Below, piece after piece: positions 23,036 through 49,715 of a stretch of DNA of 64,000 bases; position 1 is the first letter of the stretch, and each line of letters begins with the position of its first letter. Source of the DNA: Dysidea avara (taxonomy: Eukaryota; Porifera; Demospongiae; Dictyoceratida; Dysideidae); the NCBI RefSeq assembly GCF_963678975.1, contig NC_089274.1, forward strand, positions 2,158,001-2,222,000. The letters run 5' to 3'. Both the position numbers and the translations under genes were made by a program. The notes beneath the pieces are model-generated. The model ran no database searches. It was not told the DNA's origin and saw only the letters and a list, made by a program, of their open reading frames with translations.

Positions 23036-23660
23036 ATTCAGTCTTGCAGGTTTTTGTTCATGGGCTTCAAAAGCATTTACCAGAATTTTTTAAACTTTAT
23101 GCTGACCTTCCAGGTTATCTTGCCAGTGTCAGCCCTCCTAGCACTATCCCCACCGAACTTTCTACCTCCCTTAGCAGACCTGACTTTTCTAAGGATTCCA
23201 TCTACCTGTTTGAGCTGACCATTCCCACTAATACCCAGCAACACTTATTGGCTGCAAGAGCTTGGAAGGAAGATATAGATATGGCTCTTTACTGTATGAT
23301 CTTCAACGCACTGGATTAGTTGTTGATCTCATTTCTATCGAGATAGGATGTCTGGGTCACTTTATGTCAGAAACACTTGCTCAGGTGGCTACTACTTGTT
23401 GTGTGTCGAAGAAAACTGTCCGGTCACTGTTTGAACAGGCTGCTCGTATTGCCATCTCCTGCTCTTACAGAATTTTCAATTCTAGACCTTCCCCGGAGTG
23501 GGATCTCTTGGACCTCTTGACCTGAACCTTGTTACTTTGTAGTTATAATTTTGTACTGTAAGTTAAGTAATGTAAGTCTCGCCAGGGCTCCTGCACTGAT
23601 CACTCTGGCTTCAGTGTACGGTAACCCTGAGTCTAGGCCCCTGTTTGTATTAATAATCAA
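23036..23660 (+). pseudogene. LINE C-terminal remnant plus 3' UTR, copy A
   Basis: Frames encode ADLPGYLASVSPPSTIP and, after a frameshift near 23280, IEIGCLGHFMSETL and AARIAISCSYRIFNSRPSP. These match the C-terminal half of the LINE at 60602-61624. The tail cgccagggctcc to ggtaaccctgag is the same 3' UTR found at 60500-60555. 5'-truncated and frameshifted. Confidence 0.85.
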
Positions 23661-23727
23661 TAAGACGTTTATCATCAGGTGTATAATAATTAAGGCTAAG
23701 TTACAATGTAGCTAATATATACTATAA

Positions 23728-24036
23728 CTAGATGAATTAAAAATTGGAAATTTTAAAATGGGAATAGGGATCGCTGAAAAAGCCACAAAACAAGAAGGGA
23801 TCGCTGGGGTGGTAATGTAAACCACAAATCCCTATTTTGACTCTGTCATAAATCTTTAGTTACATACTCTGTCATTTTGAAGTGAGTAGGGATTTGTGGT
23901 TTACATTACCACCGACAGAGAGTCAAAATAGGGATTTGTGGTTTACATTACCACCCCAGCGATCCCTTCTTGTTTTGTGGCTTTTTCAGCGATCCCTCTT
24001 CCCATTTTAAAATTTCCAATTTTTAATTCATCTAGT
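23728..24036. mobile_element. Palindromic MITE (about 310 bp)
   Basis: Arms ctagatgaattaaaaattgg and ccaatttttaattcatctag extend inward for about 100 bp (ccacaaaacaagaagggatc). The inner segment gggatttgtggtttacatta is present twice on the right side. Confidence 0.85.
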
Positions 24037-24929
24037 TTGTGTACTTTTTAATTAATCCAGTAATGGATTATGAGATTTCTTTTATTGATAATAAAGACTG
24101 TTGTGAATAGTGTAATTTTGCATTCTGCATAGTAACACTGTCAACATTTCAGTACACACATGAAACTGATCAAATTGCAATGAGCATACAGACTGAGATT
24201 CTCCTAATATGAGCTACAATTTACATTACTGGTGCCTTTAATAGCTGTCAAATTCAGTGCAAGGATTGTAGTTATACACTTGACTGCATTATTAGAGTAT
24301 TTAAGTGAATGCTCTATTAGAGTATTTAATCTGGATAACCCGCCCACGTACAATAATCACGGAGCGAAAAAAACCACCTTGCAACAAAGTCATCAGCCCA
24401 GATTAAGCTTCCTGGCCTATACTGAGTTTAATAAAGACGGATTCTATTAGCCACAAGTAGCGCGCACACCAAAAAACTTAACTCTGAACGTGATCTTGTA
24501 TGGCTTCTCGAGCGTAATGGCGTTTGGCAAGAAGAAACGGCCCGGTTTGGGCTGTTTCCATCCGAAAACGGAATCAAAAATAGGTCATGGACACGCACAA
24601 TGATCCATTCAGTAAGCCTTACTACTTTTTATCCCAGGATTCTCCTTGTAAACTTCGCTATGCCTGTGTAAGAATAATAATAATATTATTATGATGAATA
24701 ATAATAATAATATGAACAAACGGGCATATTTCAGTTTTGTCTGAAATACACATACTGCTTCCTTTTCACTTGATACTTACTAGTGGACCTATACTCATTG
24801 CAAAGAACCACCAGAGGGTTGTTTTGAGTTGGAGGATACTTTCCAAGCCGGATGGTTTTTAGGCGTGTGTTCTATTCAGTAGTAGTAGAGTTTTTGCAAA
24901 CTGAAAACATGGGCGATCCCTATTATGAA

Positions 24930-25825
24930 CCCACTATCGTGGTTCATGATATAGTATCTCTAGGTAGATTGTTCCATAATCGAATTGAAGTAGGAAAGAA
25001 GCTGTACTTGTATGCATCAATAGCTGTGTCTGGCTGTATAAATTTAAGGTCACTGCCCCTGGTATTCCTTGTTCTCTAGGTAGTGAGACATCCACGCTAC
25101 TATGAATAATTTTGTGCAACATCTGAAGTTTTAGATGTTTGAAGTGTGTTTCCATGGTATTCCAATTAAGATGTAATAACATGTTTGATACACTGCTATA
25201 GTACGTTCGCGTTGAGCTGAATCCTCAAAAACATTTAATAACTCATGGATGCAATTACACATGATCTTGAAATTTGGCTCATTTGTAGTACTGCTTGACC
25301 CGCTAAAAATATTTCCAAATCTTGTTGTTCAAATGTTTGACATAATATTTACGGCCAATCAAATTTTTAACAATACATTTCCTATGGAGAAACCATATAA
25401 GTATACAGTGTCCATTAGAGCCCTTTCCAGAACTTGTAATGGAGCCAAACCATACGTGCCTGTTGTTGACACCTTTGCTGTTACCAATAATCATCTGGTT
25501 GGCAGAAATGTTAACTCTGTTGAGAAAAAATCCACTTTTAATTTTTAGCTGTTTTTCAGGGTTCAGCTCAACGTGAACATACTATAGTTTGGTAATAATC
25601 ATGCATCACAAAACGAGCTGTTCGTCTTTGTACAGACTCCAGCTTGTTAATTGACTGCCTGCTGTAAGATTCCCAAGCTGTATAGCTGCATATTCCAAAG
25701 TGGATTTGACATATGTAAGATACAGATCTTCTTTGATTTTACATGAGCTGTTTGTGAAATTTCTCCTTACAAAATTTATTACAGAGTTTGCCTTTTTGTA
25801 CACTTTGTCCATGACATACATATAT
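24930..25825 (-). pseudogene. CR1/L2-like LINE ORF2 fragment split by a transposon
   Basis: Minus strand, upstream part (25590-25825): KKANSVINFVRRNF, YVKSTLEYA and KLESVQRRTARFVM, the standard RT-to-C-terminal segment. Downstream part (24930-25196): SVSNMLLHLNWNTMET then LHKIIHSSVD. The two are separated by the R4 element at 25199-25584. Removing it and one TA restores the expected junction. Other frameshifts and stops show the LINE is dead. Confidence 0.85.
25199..25584. mobile_element. R4 non-autonomous TIR element (386 bp), inserted in a LINE
   Basis: Ends tagtacgttcgcgttgagct and gctcaacgtgaacatacta, flanked by TA. Close copy of 8450-8833. The host LINE reading is continuous across the inferred empty site, which proves the element's boundaries. 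Confidence 0.92.
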
Positions 25826-26099
25826 CATTTTATATAAAGAAATAATGATCTTATTTATGTCTACTGCATCATCAAATGCACATGATACACATACCGTTGG
25901 GGTTATTAAAACAAAACTAAGATATTTGAACTCACCTCCATTAGCGGGTACACGTATAAGATGGTGCATAGGTTTGCGACATACTATCCTAAGTAATGGC
26001 TTGATTAAAACTTGCATATATTTTTTATTGTAGCATGTGTAATTTCAACACTTTTTAATTTTTTTTCTCAAAATGCTTGCTTGTGTGAACTAGGCAGGT

Positions 26100-27060
26100 A
26101 TATTGCTGAGACAGTCACATACATAATTATCATATTTAAAATCAAAACATTTAATATACATGTACAACATTTCATAAATGCATATTAATTGACAGTTTTC
26201 AGTAACCTGTAGTACCTTCCAACTACAAAGGGACAAAAAAGTTAAACACTGTAGTTAACAGACACCCTGCAGCTATGATTTTAGCTAGCTAGTAGCTAGA
26301 AGGCTTTGAATATTCAAGTCCATGCATACCACCTTTATCCCTGATAGCACCACCAATTAATTATGCATATATACTCAACCACATTACTATAGATTATATG
26401 CATATGTAAGAATATGTATTTAGGTGGTCCCAGTGTCTAATGACCATTGGCTGTTTACTAAGTACATGTAGACTATAGGAAACTGTTGGTAAGTAGAGAG
26501 TTCTACAAAAACAGGAATAGAAAGTGGGGACAATTAATGAAAAATGCCTGATACAAGTCATCATGTCAATATACAGTGCATGCAGGTTGTATTTTATACC
26601 AAAATGCTTCTTTACAGCATTGCTGGATCCTTAATGAAATCCTAATAGAGCAGTCCCACAGCACTAAAATACTCCAACTGCGCAGTTAAGAATTGTTTTA
26701 TTAATCACTATTCCTCCAGGGACTTGCATTGAAAGTAGTCTTGAAATTATAGGCTATCCAGCATACATTAGCTCCATAGACTAGGATATAGGACTAGGAT
26801 TGAAATTAGCATCAGCATGTTTGTTAGGCTGCATGCCGCTGTTCATAATGTCTTTGGCCTCCTCATTGGGACTACTTCAGCCTGACAAGTATACCACATA
26901 TATGTGACTTCTTATCCTAAGTCGTCAGGTACAGTTTCCCAAACCTATGTACAGGCACTGATAGTTAACTAGAATACTTAGTAAACTTCTTCATTTTTAA
27001 TAGTTGTAGTTTTAAAATGTTTATATAATGGTTTAAAGAAAGTAACTTTTTAGTGTCGAC
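26100..27060. repeat. Copy of the 31620-32400 region
   Basis: Ordered matches to 31620-32400: caccaccaattaa, gtctaatgaccattggctg, cagcattgctggatcctt, gttttattaatcactattc, cagtttcccaaaccta. This is a decayed relative of the long-TIR element at 31800-32720. Confidence 0.65.
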
Positions 27061-28117
27061 TAGTCTATCATAGAGTCTGGTTGTTAAGTGCAAGTATATT
27101 CTGCACATACATTCAGCGTAGCAATATTTTATGCATAGCACCATAGCTATAGTTCAACATCGATCCTGACATTAAAAGCCTAAACGGTCTTAAGTGAGTA
27201 GTAGCATGAGTTCAGCAGTCCAGTCCAGTCCAGTAATTGTACGTAGCTAGCTATACAACCTGTTGCATAACAAACATCAATCAGTTGTTTCTTTTATCAG
27301 CACACAAACTCTGGTCTTGTAAAAAGCATCGTATCATGTGTACATAGGAGGGGGGAATTTAGTGGTTCTTGCTCAGAGTCAGATGTAGCTAGCTATGATA
27401 GAACTATGTTTTCAAGAGTGGGCAAGCCTGACCTGACATACCTTCTGAGCAGCCTTATGGCCCAGCCCCACTGCTGGTCTGTGCTTACCTGAAGTCTAAA
27501 TTTCTCATGCTCTTGGTACTGAATTGCAATAGAGAAGTCAGTTAATAAGAACTATTCCAATAGAATGGTCATTAGGTATTACAGGCCAGAGTGAAAACCC
27601 TTATCCTGTAATGTTGCTGTATAAGCACTATTCATACAGAACAGTCTGACTATGTGAGACTTCGTGAATATAAGATAGTCAAGCTCACATAGTTTGTCAA
27701 TTGTAGAACTGAACTAAAGTTTTCACTTCCACAATTGTCCAAAAGTTTTGTTTTACATGCACACATATTTACGGAGTACATATTGCAGTTAACCTAACGA
27801 CAATCATGACAAACCACGCTGTAAGTTGCTAAATGTAATTCTAGCCCAAATGTACCATACCCATGATAGTAGCTTAGCCAGCATTGTGGTACAGCTATAA
27901 TGGGTCTTATTTGAAACTCTTTATTTATAGTATGTTGTTCAACTACTCTAATAGAAAATACAACTGCTATCAATCCTAACTGAACAGTCATTTGTGGTAC
28001 ACTTGTTTTATATTGGTACAGTAACAAATTATATATACATTTACTTTACATATACAATCTATCAACAGTCACACATTGTTACAAGGTATATTCAATGCAG
28101 GAGAGCCACACAGGTGT

Positions 28118-42755
<14,638 letters not shown>

Positions 42756-42944
42756 TATCACGTACACCTAGAATTTGTTGTTGTGGGCTTGGATTGTAAC
42801 TTTTCACGTGACTCGATATGTTTATAAATTTAATCACGTGTAAGACCAACTCTCGGACCATAAATGGTTGTGGGTGTGGCGATCGCTTTCATCGTCCTGT
42901 GTTTGGGTTTTTTCCCTTCAGGTTTAGTGTGAAGAGTAAGAGTT
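42756..42944. promoter_or_regulatory. Putative bidirectional promoter
   Basis: The stretch separates the alliinase start (-) from a possible plus-strand start. Two E-boxes (cacgtg at about 42806 and 42835) lie inside it. Function is inferred from layout. Confidence 0.35.
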
Positions 42945-42969
42945 ATGGCTGATGGGGACCATGATCCTG
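42945..42969 (+). CDS. Possible first coding exon of an unidentified gene
   Basis: ATG followed by MADGDHDPG codons and then a strong donor (gtgagt at 42970), preceded by an acceptor-like cccttcag at 42914-42921. I could not connect it to downstream exons, so the gene is only a suggestion. Confidence 0.25.
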
Positions 42970-43208
42970 GTGAGTTTTTATTAGATAAGGTTGCGACACT
43001 TGTTGGTGCCGTGGTCATTTACATTTCTGCATTTTCACTGCAATGAATCACAATTTTTGGCATGCTCATCATTTAAATAGTTAGCGATTCCGGGAGAATT
43101 TTAAACTTAATGGAAATACTTTATGTTTAGCATAACCTTGTGCAGTACTCCCTGAGGATCTCATAAACACTTAGTTTTTAAAACTCCGTCATATATGGTG
43201 GAGTTATA

Positions 43209-43908
43209 AGGCCACTCCTAGAAATTCATTGTTTCCCATTTCCCGCCCGCATGCAGATTCTCTTCCCGCATGATCATTCATTATTGCTGTCAATGTTCAT
43301 TATTTATCCTGTGACTGCATAGGCAGCATAGCAGTAACTAGTTTAGGCCACTCAAAATAAATTCTCTGTTCATTCCGTCCTGGACTCAGGCATATTTGCA
43401 TGCGGGCGGGCGGTCCATTTCCATTATTTCATTACAGCTTTTCAAGCCATTATTTGCCTGGCACAGCCAAAAAGGCTGCACAAAAGCATGTTCCTTCTTT
43501 TGTAAGTTGCAGAAATAACACAAACGTGAAATTTGTGCTGACTTGATAGCACTGCTGACACGTCAGCTGACACTGTTTCAAGATAGCTTTTACTGAGCCT
43601 ATCAGTATGCAAGAATAACCAGAAAATAATGGAAGAATATGGAATAATGGAACGTTTAGAGCTGGCAGTAACCAGATGCAGGTGGTGGACGGGAAACAGA
43701 GAATTTATTTGGAGTGGCCTTAGCATTCAGAAAGCCCTTTTAGCTGGCTTTTTACTGTTCAGGTTCTTAGTTTAAATATTTCTACTGTATTCTTACCTGT
43801 AAGTTAGTTATGAATTTCCAAAATTAGTGGAATTATCATGAACTGCCCACCCGCATGTATTTTTAAGGTCAATGAAATGGGAAACAAGGAATTTTGTTGG
43901 AGTGGCCT
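43209..43908. mobile_element. Two nested AGGCC-family elements
   Basis: Outer pair: aggccactcctagaaattc (43209) and ttgttggagtggcct (to 43908). Inner pair: aggccactcaaaataaattc (43345) and gaatttatttggagtggcct (to 43720). Both have subterminal gcgggcgg/ccgcccgc blocks. Confidence 0.75.
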
Positions 43909-43939
43909 AAGTAATTTTGTCCTTTAACCACACTCCCCA

Positions 43940-44022
43940 TTGCTGGGCATGGGTTTGCTTTGAGCAAAGGGGAGTTTCGTGATGCTCTGTGTTTATGGAT
44001 TGGATGGTAGTCTATTAACTTG
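43940..44022 (+). pseudogene. LINE fragment with a HGF.L.KGEFRDAL.L motif
   Basis: Encodes LPIAGHGFALSKGEFRDALC then LWIGW and a stop. The same motif is frequent in RT-bearing proteins annotated in corals and sponges (from memory), so I call it a retroelement scrap. Confidence 0.45.
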
Positions 44023-45159
44023 CCTCAGACTGTATCCCTTGCTGTGGATACACTGTGTAAATGCTTTAAATTCTTAATACATATGTCCCTGAAGCCACAA
44101 TATGAAATATCACCAAAGTTTATTGATGGGTTGGTGGTATATTTACACAATTTAAACAAGTGCTCTCAACAGTGACCCATGAATCTTGGCACCATTAAAA
44201 ACAATAATGTGTTAAACTGTTCATGCATTTTGTTAAATATCTGCTTCTATTGTGATATTTTTATACAAATATATGCCTTCGAGGAAGTAGTGTTTGACAC
44301 TCTCATTTGCACTTGCTTGGGCTTTTGTATCAAGACACACGATAGGCACGCGACAGACAAGTGTGTATTTTACAGGAACCAAGAAAATGCCGTATTCACG
44401 CATCCGTAGCTTGACAATGGCTGGACAGAAATTAACCATTTTTGCTGTGGAAACTCCCTTGGGGTGGGGCACCTCCCATTTCAAATTTGAGCTGAATCCG
44501 CCAGGCCATCACTGAGATATGCACCTTCAAAGTTCGTCTCAGTTTATTCATATTTTTCTTTATCTTCTTATTATTATTCTTCTTCTTTTCGTACCACTTA
44601 GAAAAATTGCTATAACTTACGCATGCTTTAGTCGATTTTCTTCAAATGTGAAAGGCTGTAAGAACGTAATTTAGCATGTTTACAGTCCAAAGTTTGTACA
44701 CTTTGGATAAAGAACAAGGGAGTTACATGCGATTTTTGAAAAATTTGATAGTGATTTTGTGTCACGGCCACAGGGTAAACCGTTTGAAGGAATGACTTGA
44801 AAATCGGTCTGCACATGGAATAACCATTGTAGTGCAAACCTTTTGTGGTTTGAAAGAAACCGCACTACCAGTCATGGAGTTATAACAAAAACTCCAACCA
44901 TATGTAAAATGCGCACGATCGAGTTTTGTTAATAAAAAGTAATACTTGCCACATCTACCAGGAAAACTAGTTAATGGAATCAGCTGAAATCAGGTAGAGA
45001 GGTAGATAAATCATTTTAGACTGATCTTACAGCAGTTTACAAGGAATCAGACCAAGCTACACTATGAAAGTGAACTAGGTGTAACAAGTGTGCGATCGAG
45101 ATACTCTAATAGTGCAGTCACCTTAATAAACATTCAGCTGCGCAATAAGTCACTCTATT

Positions 45160-47345
45160 AGAACGTTCAGCTACAATCAAGTCACCATTCAGCTAACAAC
45201 ATAGGGAGTTCAAGTCACCCTTCAACTAGTATCAAAAGCAAATAGCCCTGTAGAGAGTTCAGTTACAAACAAGTCACCCTGTAGAGAGTTCAACTACAAA
45301 CAAGTCACCCTAAAGACAGTTCAGCAGCAAACAAATCACTCTGTAGAGAGTTCAGCTACACTTCAAGTCACCCCGCAAAGAGCTCAGTAGAGATCAGCTA
45401 GAAACATATCACCCTGTAGAAAGATCATCTAGAAACAAGTCACCCTGTAGAGAGTTCAGCTGGAAACAATTAATTTAAGCCACCCATAGAGAGATCAGTT
45501 AGAAACAAGTCACCCTATACAGAATTCAGCTACATTTTGTAGAGTGTTTCAGCTAGAAATAAGCAACCATGTGGAGAGTTCAGCTACAAACAAACTCTTT
45601 CAATAGAAAGATCAGCTAGAAGCAAGTTATCCTGCAAAGAGTTCAAATCCATTTGAAGTCACTCTGTAGAGAGTCAAGTAACCTTGTAAAGAGATAGGTT
45701 ACATTTCAAGTAATCCTGTAGAGAGATCAACTTGAAAGAAATCACCCTGTAGAGAAGTGTGGTAGAAACAAGTCACCCTGTACAGAAATCAGCTAGAAAC
45801 AATTCACCCTGTAGAGATCAGCTAGAAACAAATTACCCTGTAGAGAGGTCAGCCAGAAACAAGTCACCCTGTAGAGAGTTGAGCTGGAAACTGTAGAGAA
45901 ATCGGCTAGAAACAATTCACCCACAAATCACTCTGTAGAGAGATCTGGTAGAAACAAGTCACCCTGTGAGAAATTAGCTAGAAACATTTCACCCTGTAGA
46001 GATCAGCTAGAAACAAATCATTCTGTAGAGAGATCAGCTAGAAATAAGTTACCCTGTAGACAGTTCAGCTGGAAACAAGCCACCCATAGAGAGATCAGTT
46101 AGAAACAAGTCACCCTATACAGAATTCAGCTACATTTTGTAGAGTGTTTCAGCTAGAAATAAGCAACCATGTGGAGAGTTCAGCTACAAACAAACTCTTT
46201 CAGTAGAAAGATCAGCTAGAAGCAAGTTATCCTGCAAAGAGTTCAAATCCATTTGAAGTCACTCTGTAGAGAGTCAAGTAACCTTGTAAAGAGATAGGTT
46301 ATATTTCAAATAACCCTGTAGAGAGATCAACTTGAAAGAAATCACCCTGTAGAGAAGTGTGGTAGAAACAAGTCACCCTGTACAGAAATCAGCTAGAAAC
46401 AATTCACCCTGTAGAGATCAGCTAGAAACAAATTACCCTGTAGAGAGGTCAGCCAGAAACAAGTCACCCTGTAGAGAGTTGAGCTGGAAACTGTAGAGAA
46501 ATCAGCTAGAAACAATTCACCCTGTACAGATCAGCTAGAAACAAATCACCCTGTAGGGAGATCAGATCAACACAAATCACCCTGTAGAGAGATCTGGTAG
46601 AAACAAGTCACCCTATGAGAAATTAGCTAGAAACATTTCACCCTGTAGAGATCAGCTAGAAACAAATCATTCTGTAGAGAGATCAGCTAGAAATAAGTTA
46701 CCCTGTAGACAGTTCAATTGGAAACAAGTCACCCGTAGAGAGATCAGCTAAAAACAAACCACCTGGAGAGAATTCAGCTACATTTCATAGAGTGATTCAG
46801 CTAGAAATAAGCAACCCTGTAGAGAGTTCAGCTACAAACAAACGCTTTCAGCTAGTAGAGAGATCAGCTAGAAACAAGTTATCTTGCAAAGAGTTCAACT
46901 ACTACATTTGAAGTCACCCTGTAGAGAAGACAGCTAGAAACAAGTATAGCCTTGTAAAGAGATAAGCTACATTTCAAATCACCCTGTAGAGAGATCAGCT
47001 CAAAACAAATCACCCTGTAGAGAGTTCTGGTAGAAACAAGTCAGCCTGTAGAGAGTTCAACCAGTAAGAAGTCACCTATAGAGAAATCAGCTAGAAAAAA
47101 ATCACCTGTAGAAAGATCAGCTAGGAACAAGTCACCCTGCAGCGAGATCAGCTACATTTCAATCACCCTGTAGAAAGATCAGCTTGAAACAAATCACCCT
47201 ATAGAAGGATCAGTTAGAAACAAGTCACCCTGTAGGGAGATCAGCTAGAAACAAATCACCCTGTAGAAAGATCAGCTTGAAACAAACCACACTGTTGAAA
47301 GATTAGTCAGAAACAAGTCACCCTGTAGAAAGATCAGATAGAATG
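45160..47345. repeat. Satellite array of 31-bp units, block 1
   Basis: Degenerate head-to-tail units near cagctagaaacaagtcaccc tgtagagagtt, with point changes and indels. A higher-order repeat is present: 45481-45895 recurs at 46081-46495, exactly 600 bp later, almost unchanged. Just upstream (45098-45175) are three ctctaatag-type motifs. No coding frame. Confidence 0.95.
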
Positions 47346-48334
47346 AAGTCTGCACCATGTAGCACTACCAGAGAACAGTGCCATGAAACAACTATGGTTT
47401 GTCCATGAACAGTAAAATAATCCCCATTGAGGGTGCTCTGTACAGTCCGCTTATATGGCTTCCCATGAAATTTAATTTGTTCTATAACTTACAAATGGTT
47501 TTAGCAAATGTTCTGTACTTTTTTACTGGATATATGCTAACACTAGTACACAGTTTAGTCCAAACCCAACTGCTAAATTTGCTTTAGAACATGAGTTACA
47601 GTTTTCCCTTTATACTAGAACTAGTCCTACAGTTTACACACTAGAGCCTTGATACTTTTGTGATACACTATGCTAAACAGCAGAAACCATTGTGCGTTTT
47701 TATTTTTGTCTTTTAGCTTCTCCTTCATCACATATTTATCTTTTGGGTTGACACTCCCAGAAATCCTTTTCTTTACTTCCATGTTATTCATCATCTGAAC
47801 TTGCTATTTAAAAATGGCAAACGCTCTTCTTTGGCAAAATTGCTAAAGTAGCTTGTGTGAAAATTTCATGTCCATTGGATTAAAAATGATGGAGTAGTTC
47901 TAATTTAAGTGAGAGGGTGTAGAATAGCAAGATGCGTGCGCTTGTTGCTATGGGATACCTAATTTATGGGTACTAAAATGTGTCCGCAACATGTCACAGA
48001 CTAATTAAGTGACCATAATATTATTTTAGTGCAAAACAGACTATGTCTTGGGAAGCTTTGTACAAACTGTATAGAGCACCCTTAAGTGCCATGAAAGTCA
48101 TTTCATTGATATTTCATTGTAATATCCATGCCATGAAATACTCATGATTTCATGGTAATTTTATAGCACTGACAAATTATTTCATGGCACAAGAAAATTT
48201 CATGGTTGCAGTGGCCATGAATTGTCAAATTTTCATAGGCAGTCTCCATGAATTCTTATAGGCAGTGTCCTTGAAAACTACATGAAATTTCATGGTTTAC
48301 CTCACATTTTCATAGGCTATTCTCTGGGTGTTCA
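47346..48334. other. Non-satellite insert between the two satellite blocks
   Basis: The right half (48085-48330) is packed with ccatgaa/ttcatgg words in both orientations (for example tgccatgaaa, atttcatggtaat, gaaatttcatgg), giving many small hairpins. The left half has no recognised gene or repeat. Confidence 0.6.
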
Positions 48335-49075
48335 GCTACATGTAGAAATAAATCAGATTAGCTAGAAAAAATCATGTTGTAGAGAGATCAACTAGAAAAA
48401 TAACTCTATAGGGAGATCAGCTGGAAACAAGGCACCCTGTAGAATGAGGCTGTGGGAAATCAGCGTGATCAAGTCACCCTCCGTAAGAGCCCAACTACTT
48501 TTCAAGTCACCCAATGGAGAATCCAGCTATGAACAAATCTCTCAGTAGAAAGATCAGTTAGAAATAAATCACCCTGCACAGTATTCAGTTAGAAACAAAT
48601 CCCCCTGTAGAGAGATCAGTTAGGCAAGTTACCCTGTTACCTGCAAAGAGTTCAACTATTTTTCAAGTCACCCTGTAAAGAGTTCAGTAGAAACAAGCAG
48701 CCCTGTATAGAGATCAGCTAGAAACATATAACCCTGTAGAGAGATCAGCCAGAAACAAACCACCCTGTAGAGAAATCAGCTGGATCAAGTCACCCAGTAG
48801 GGTGTTCAACTACATTTCAAGTCACTCTGTAGAGAGTGTAGCTAGAAACAAGTCACCCTGTAGAGAGACCAGCTAGAAACAAGTCACCCTGTAGAGAGTT
48901 CAGCTGGAAACAAATCACCCTGTAGAAAGATCAGCTATAGAAACAATTCACCCTGTAGAGATTGGCTAGAAACAAATCACCCTGTAGAGAAATCAGCTAG
49001 AAATAAGTCACCCTGTAGAGAGATCAACTGGAAACTGGAGAGTATTCAGCTACATTTTGTAGAGTGTTTTAACTA
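48335..49075. repeat. Satellite array of 31-bp units, block 2
   Basis: Same unit as block 1 (gctagaaacaagtcaccctg), more diverged towards the right end. Confidence 0.92.
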
Positions 49076-49389
49076 TAAATAAGCCACTATGTGGTGAGTT
49101 CAACTACAAACCATTTACCATGTAGTCAAAGAGTACAGTTACATTATGAGGCTCCATGTAGAAAAGAACTACATACACATTTCCCTATAGCTGCAAACAG
49201 TTTAACCTGTGTGATTTATTTTTATGATCAATCAACAAAATTAAAAATTATTGCCTAAATTACATGTAGCTAAAAAAAATCATTAAAATCTTCTTCATAA
49301 TAATCTTCTCTCTAGATCTGTGGTAAAGAAAAAGACAAGTTAAAAGTAATACCTAAAGCTGGCCATAGGCTGGCTTTAGGTTTGAAATT

Positions 49390-49715
49390 ACAAAAAGAAG
49401 TGATATCTAATCAAAAACAGCCAAGCTGTAAAAAAAAGGGTGCGGTCTCCAAAAATCCAGGGTGAAAAAAGATGTGAAATCAAAGGTGGCGGCCAAGAAA
49501 TGGCTGAGATGGTAGGTTAATGGCAAAAATTTTAATAATAACAATTCAGGTGAATTTGTGTTGCCTCATCCACTAGGATTCGGCACCAAATTCACCTGAA
49601 TTGTTGTTATTAGCCGTTTCTTGGCCGCCACCTTTGACTTCACATCTTTTTTCACCTTGGCTTTTTTGGAGGCCGCACCCTTTTTTACAGCTTGGATGTT
49701 TTTGATTAGATATAT
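49390..49715. mobile_element. Long inverted-repeat element
   Basis: The left arm (tgtgaaatcaaaggtggcgg, ccaagaaa, aacaattcaggtgaattt) and the right arm (aaattcacctgaattgtt, tttcttgg, ccgccacctttgacttcaca) pair over about 130 bp with a small loop near 49565. A Lys/Ala-rich frame across the right arm is probably a by-product. Confidence 0.85.

Noticed and set aside
45160..49075. Regular ~31-bp repeats resembling a CRISPR array
   Set aside because: Units are contiguous and degenerate, with no constant repeat and unique spacer pattern, and the DNA is clearly eukaryotic. It is a satellite.
49314..49440. Possible exon with a SAM-domain-like end (LKVIPKAGHRLALGLKLQKE)
   Set aside because: Similarity is too short, and the segment runs into the inverted-repeat element at 49390.
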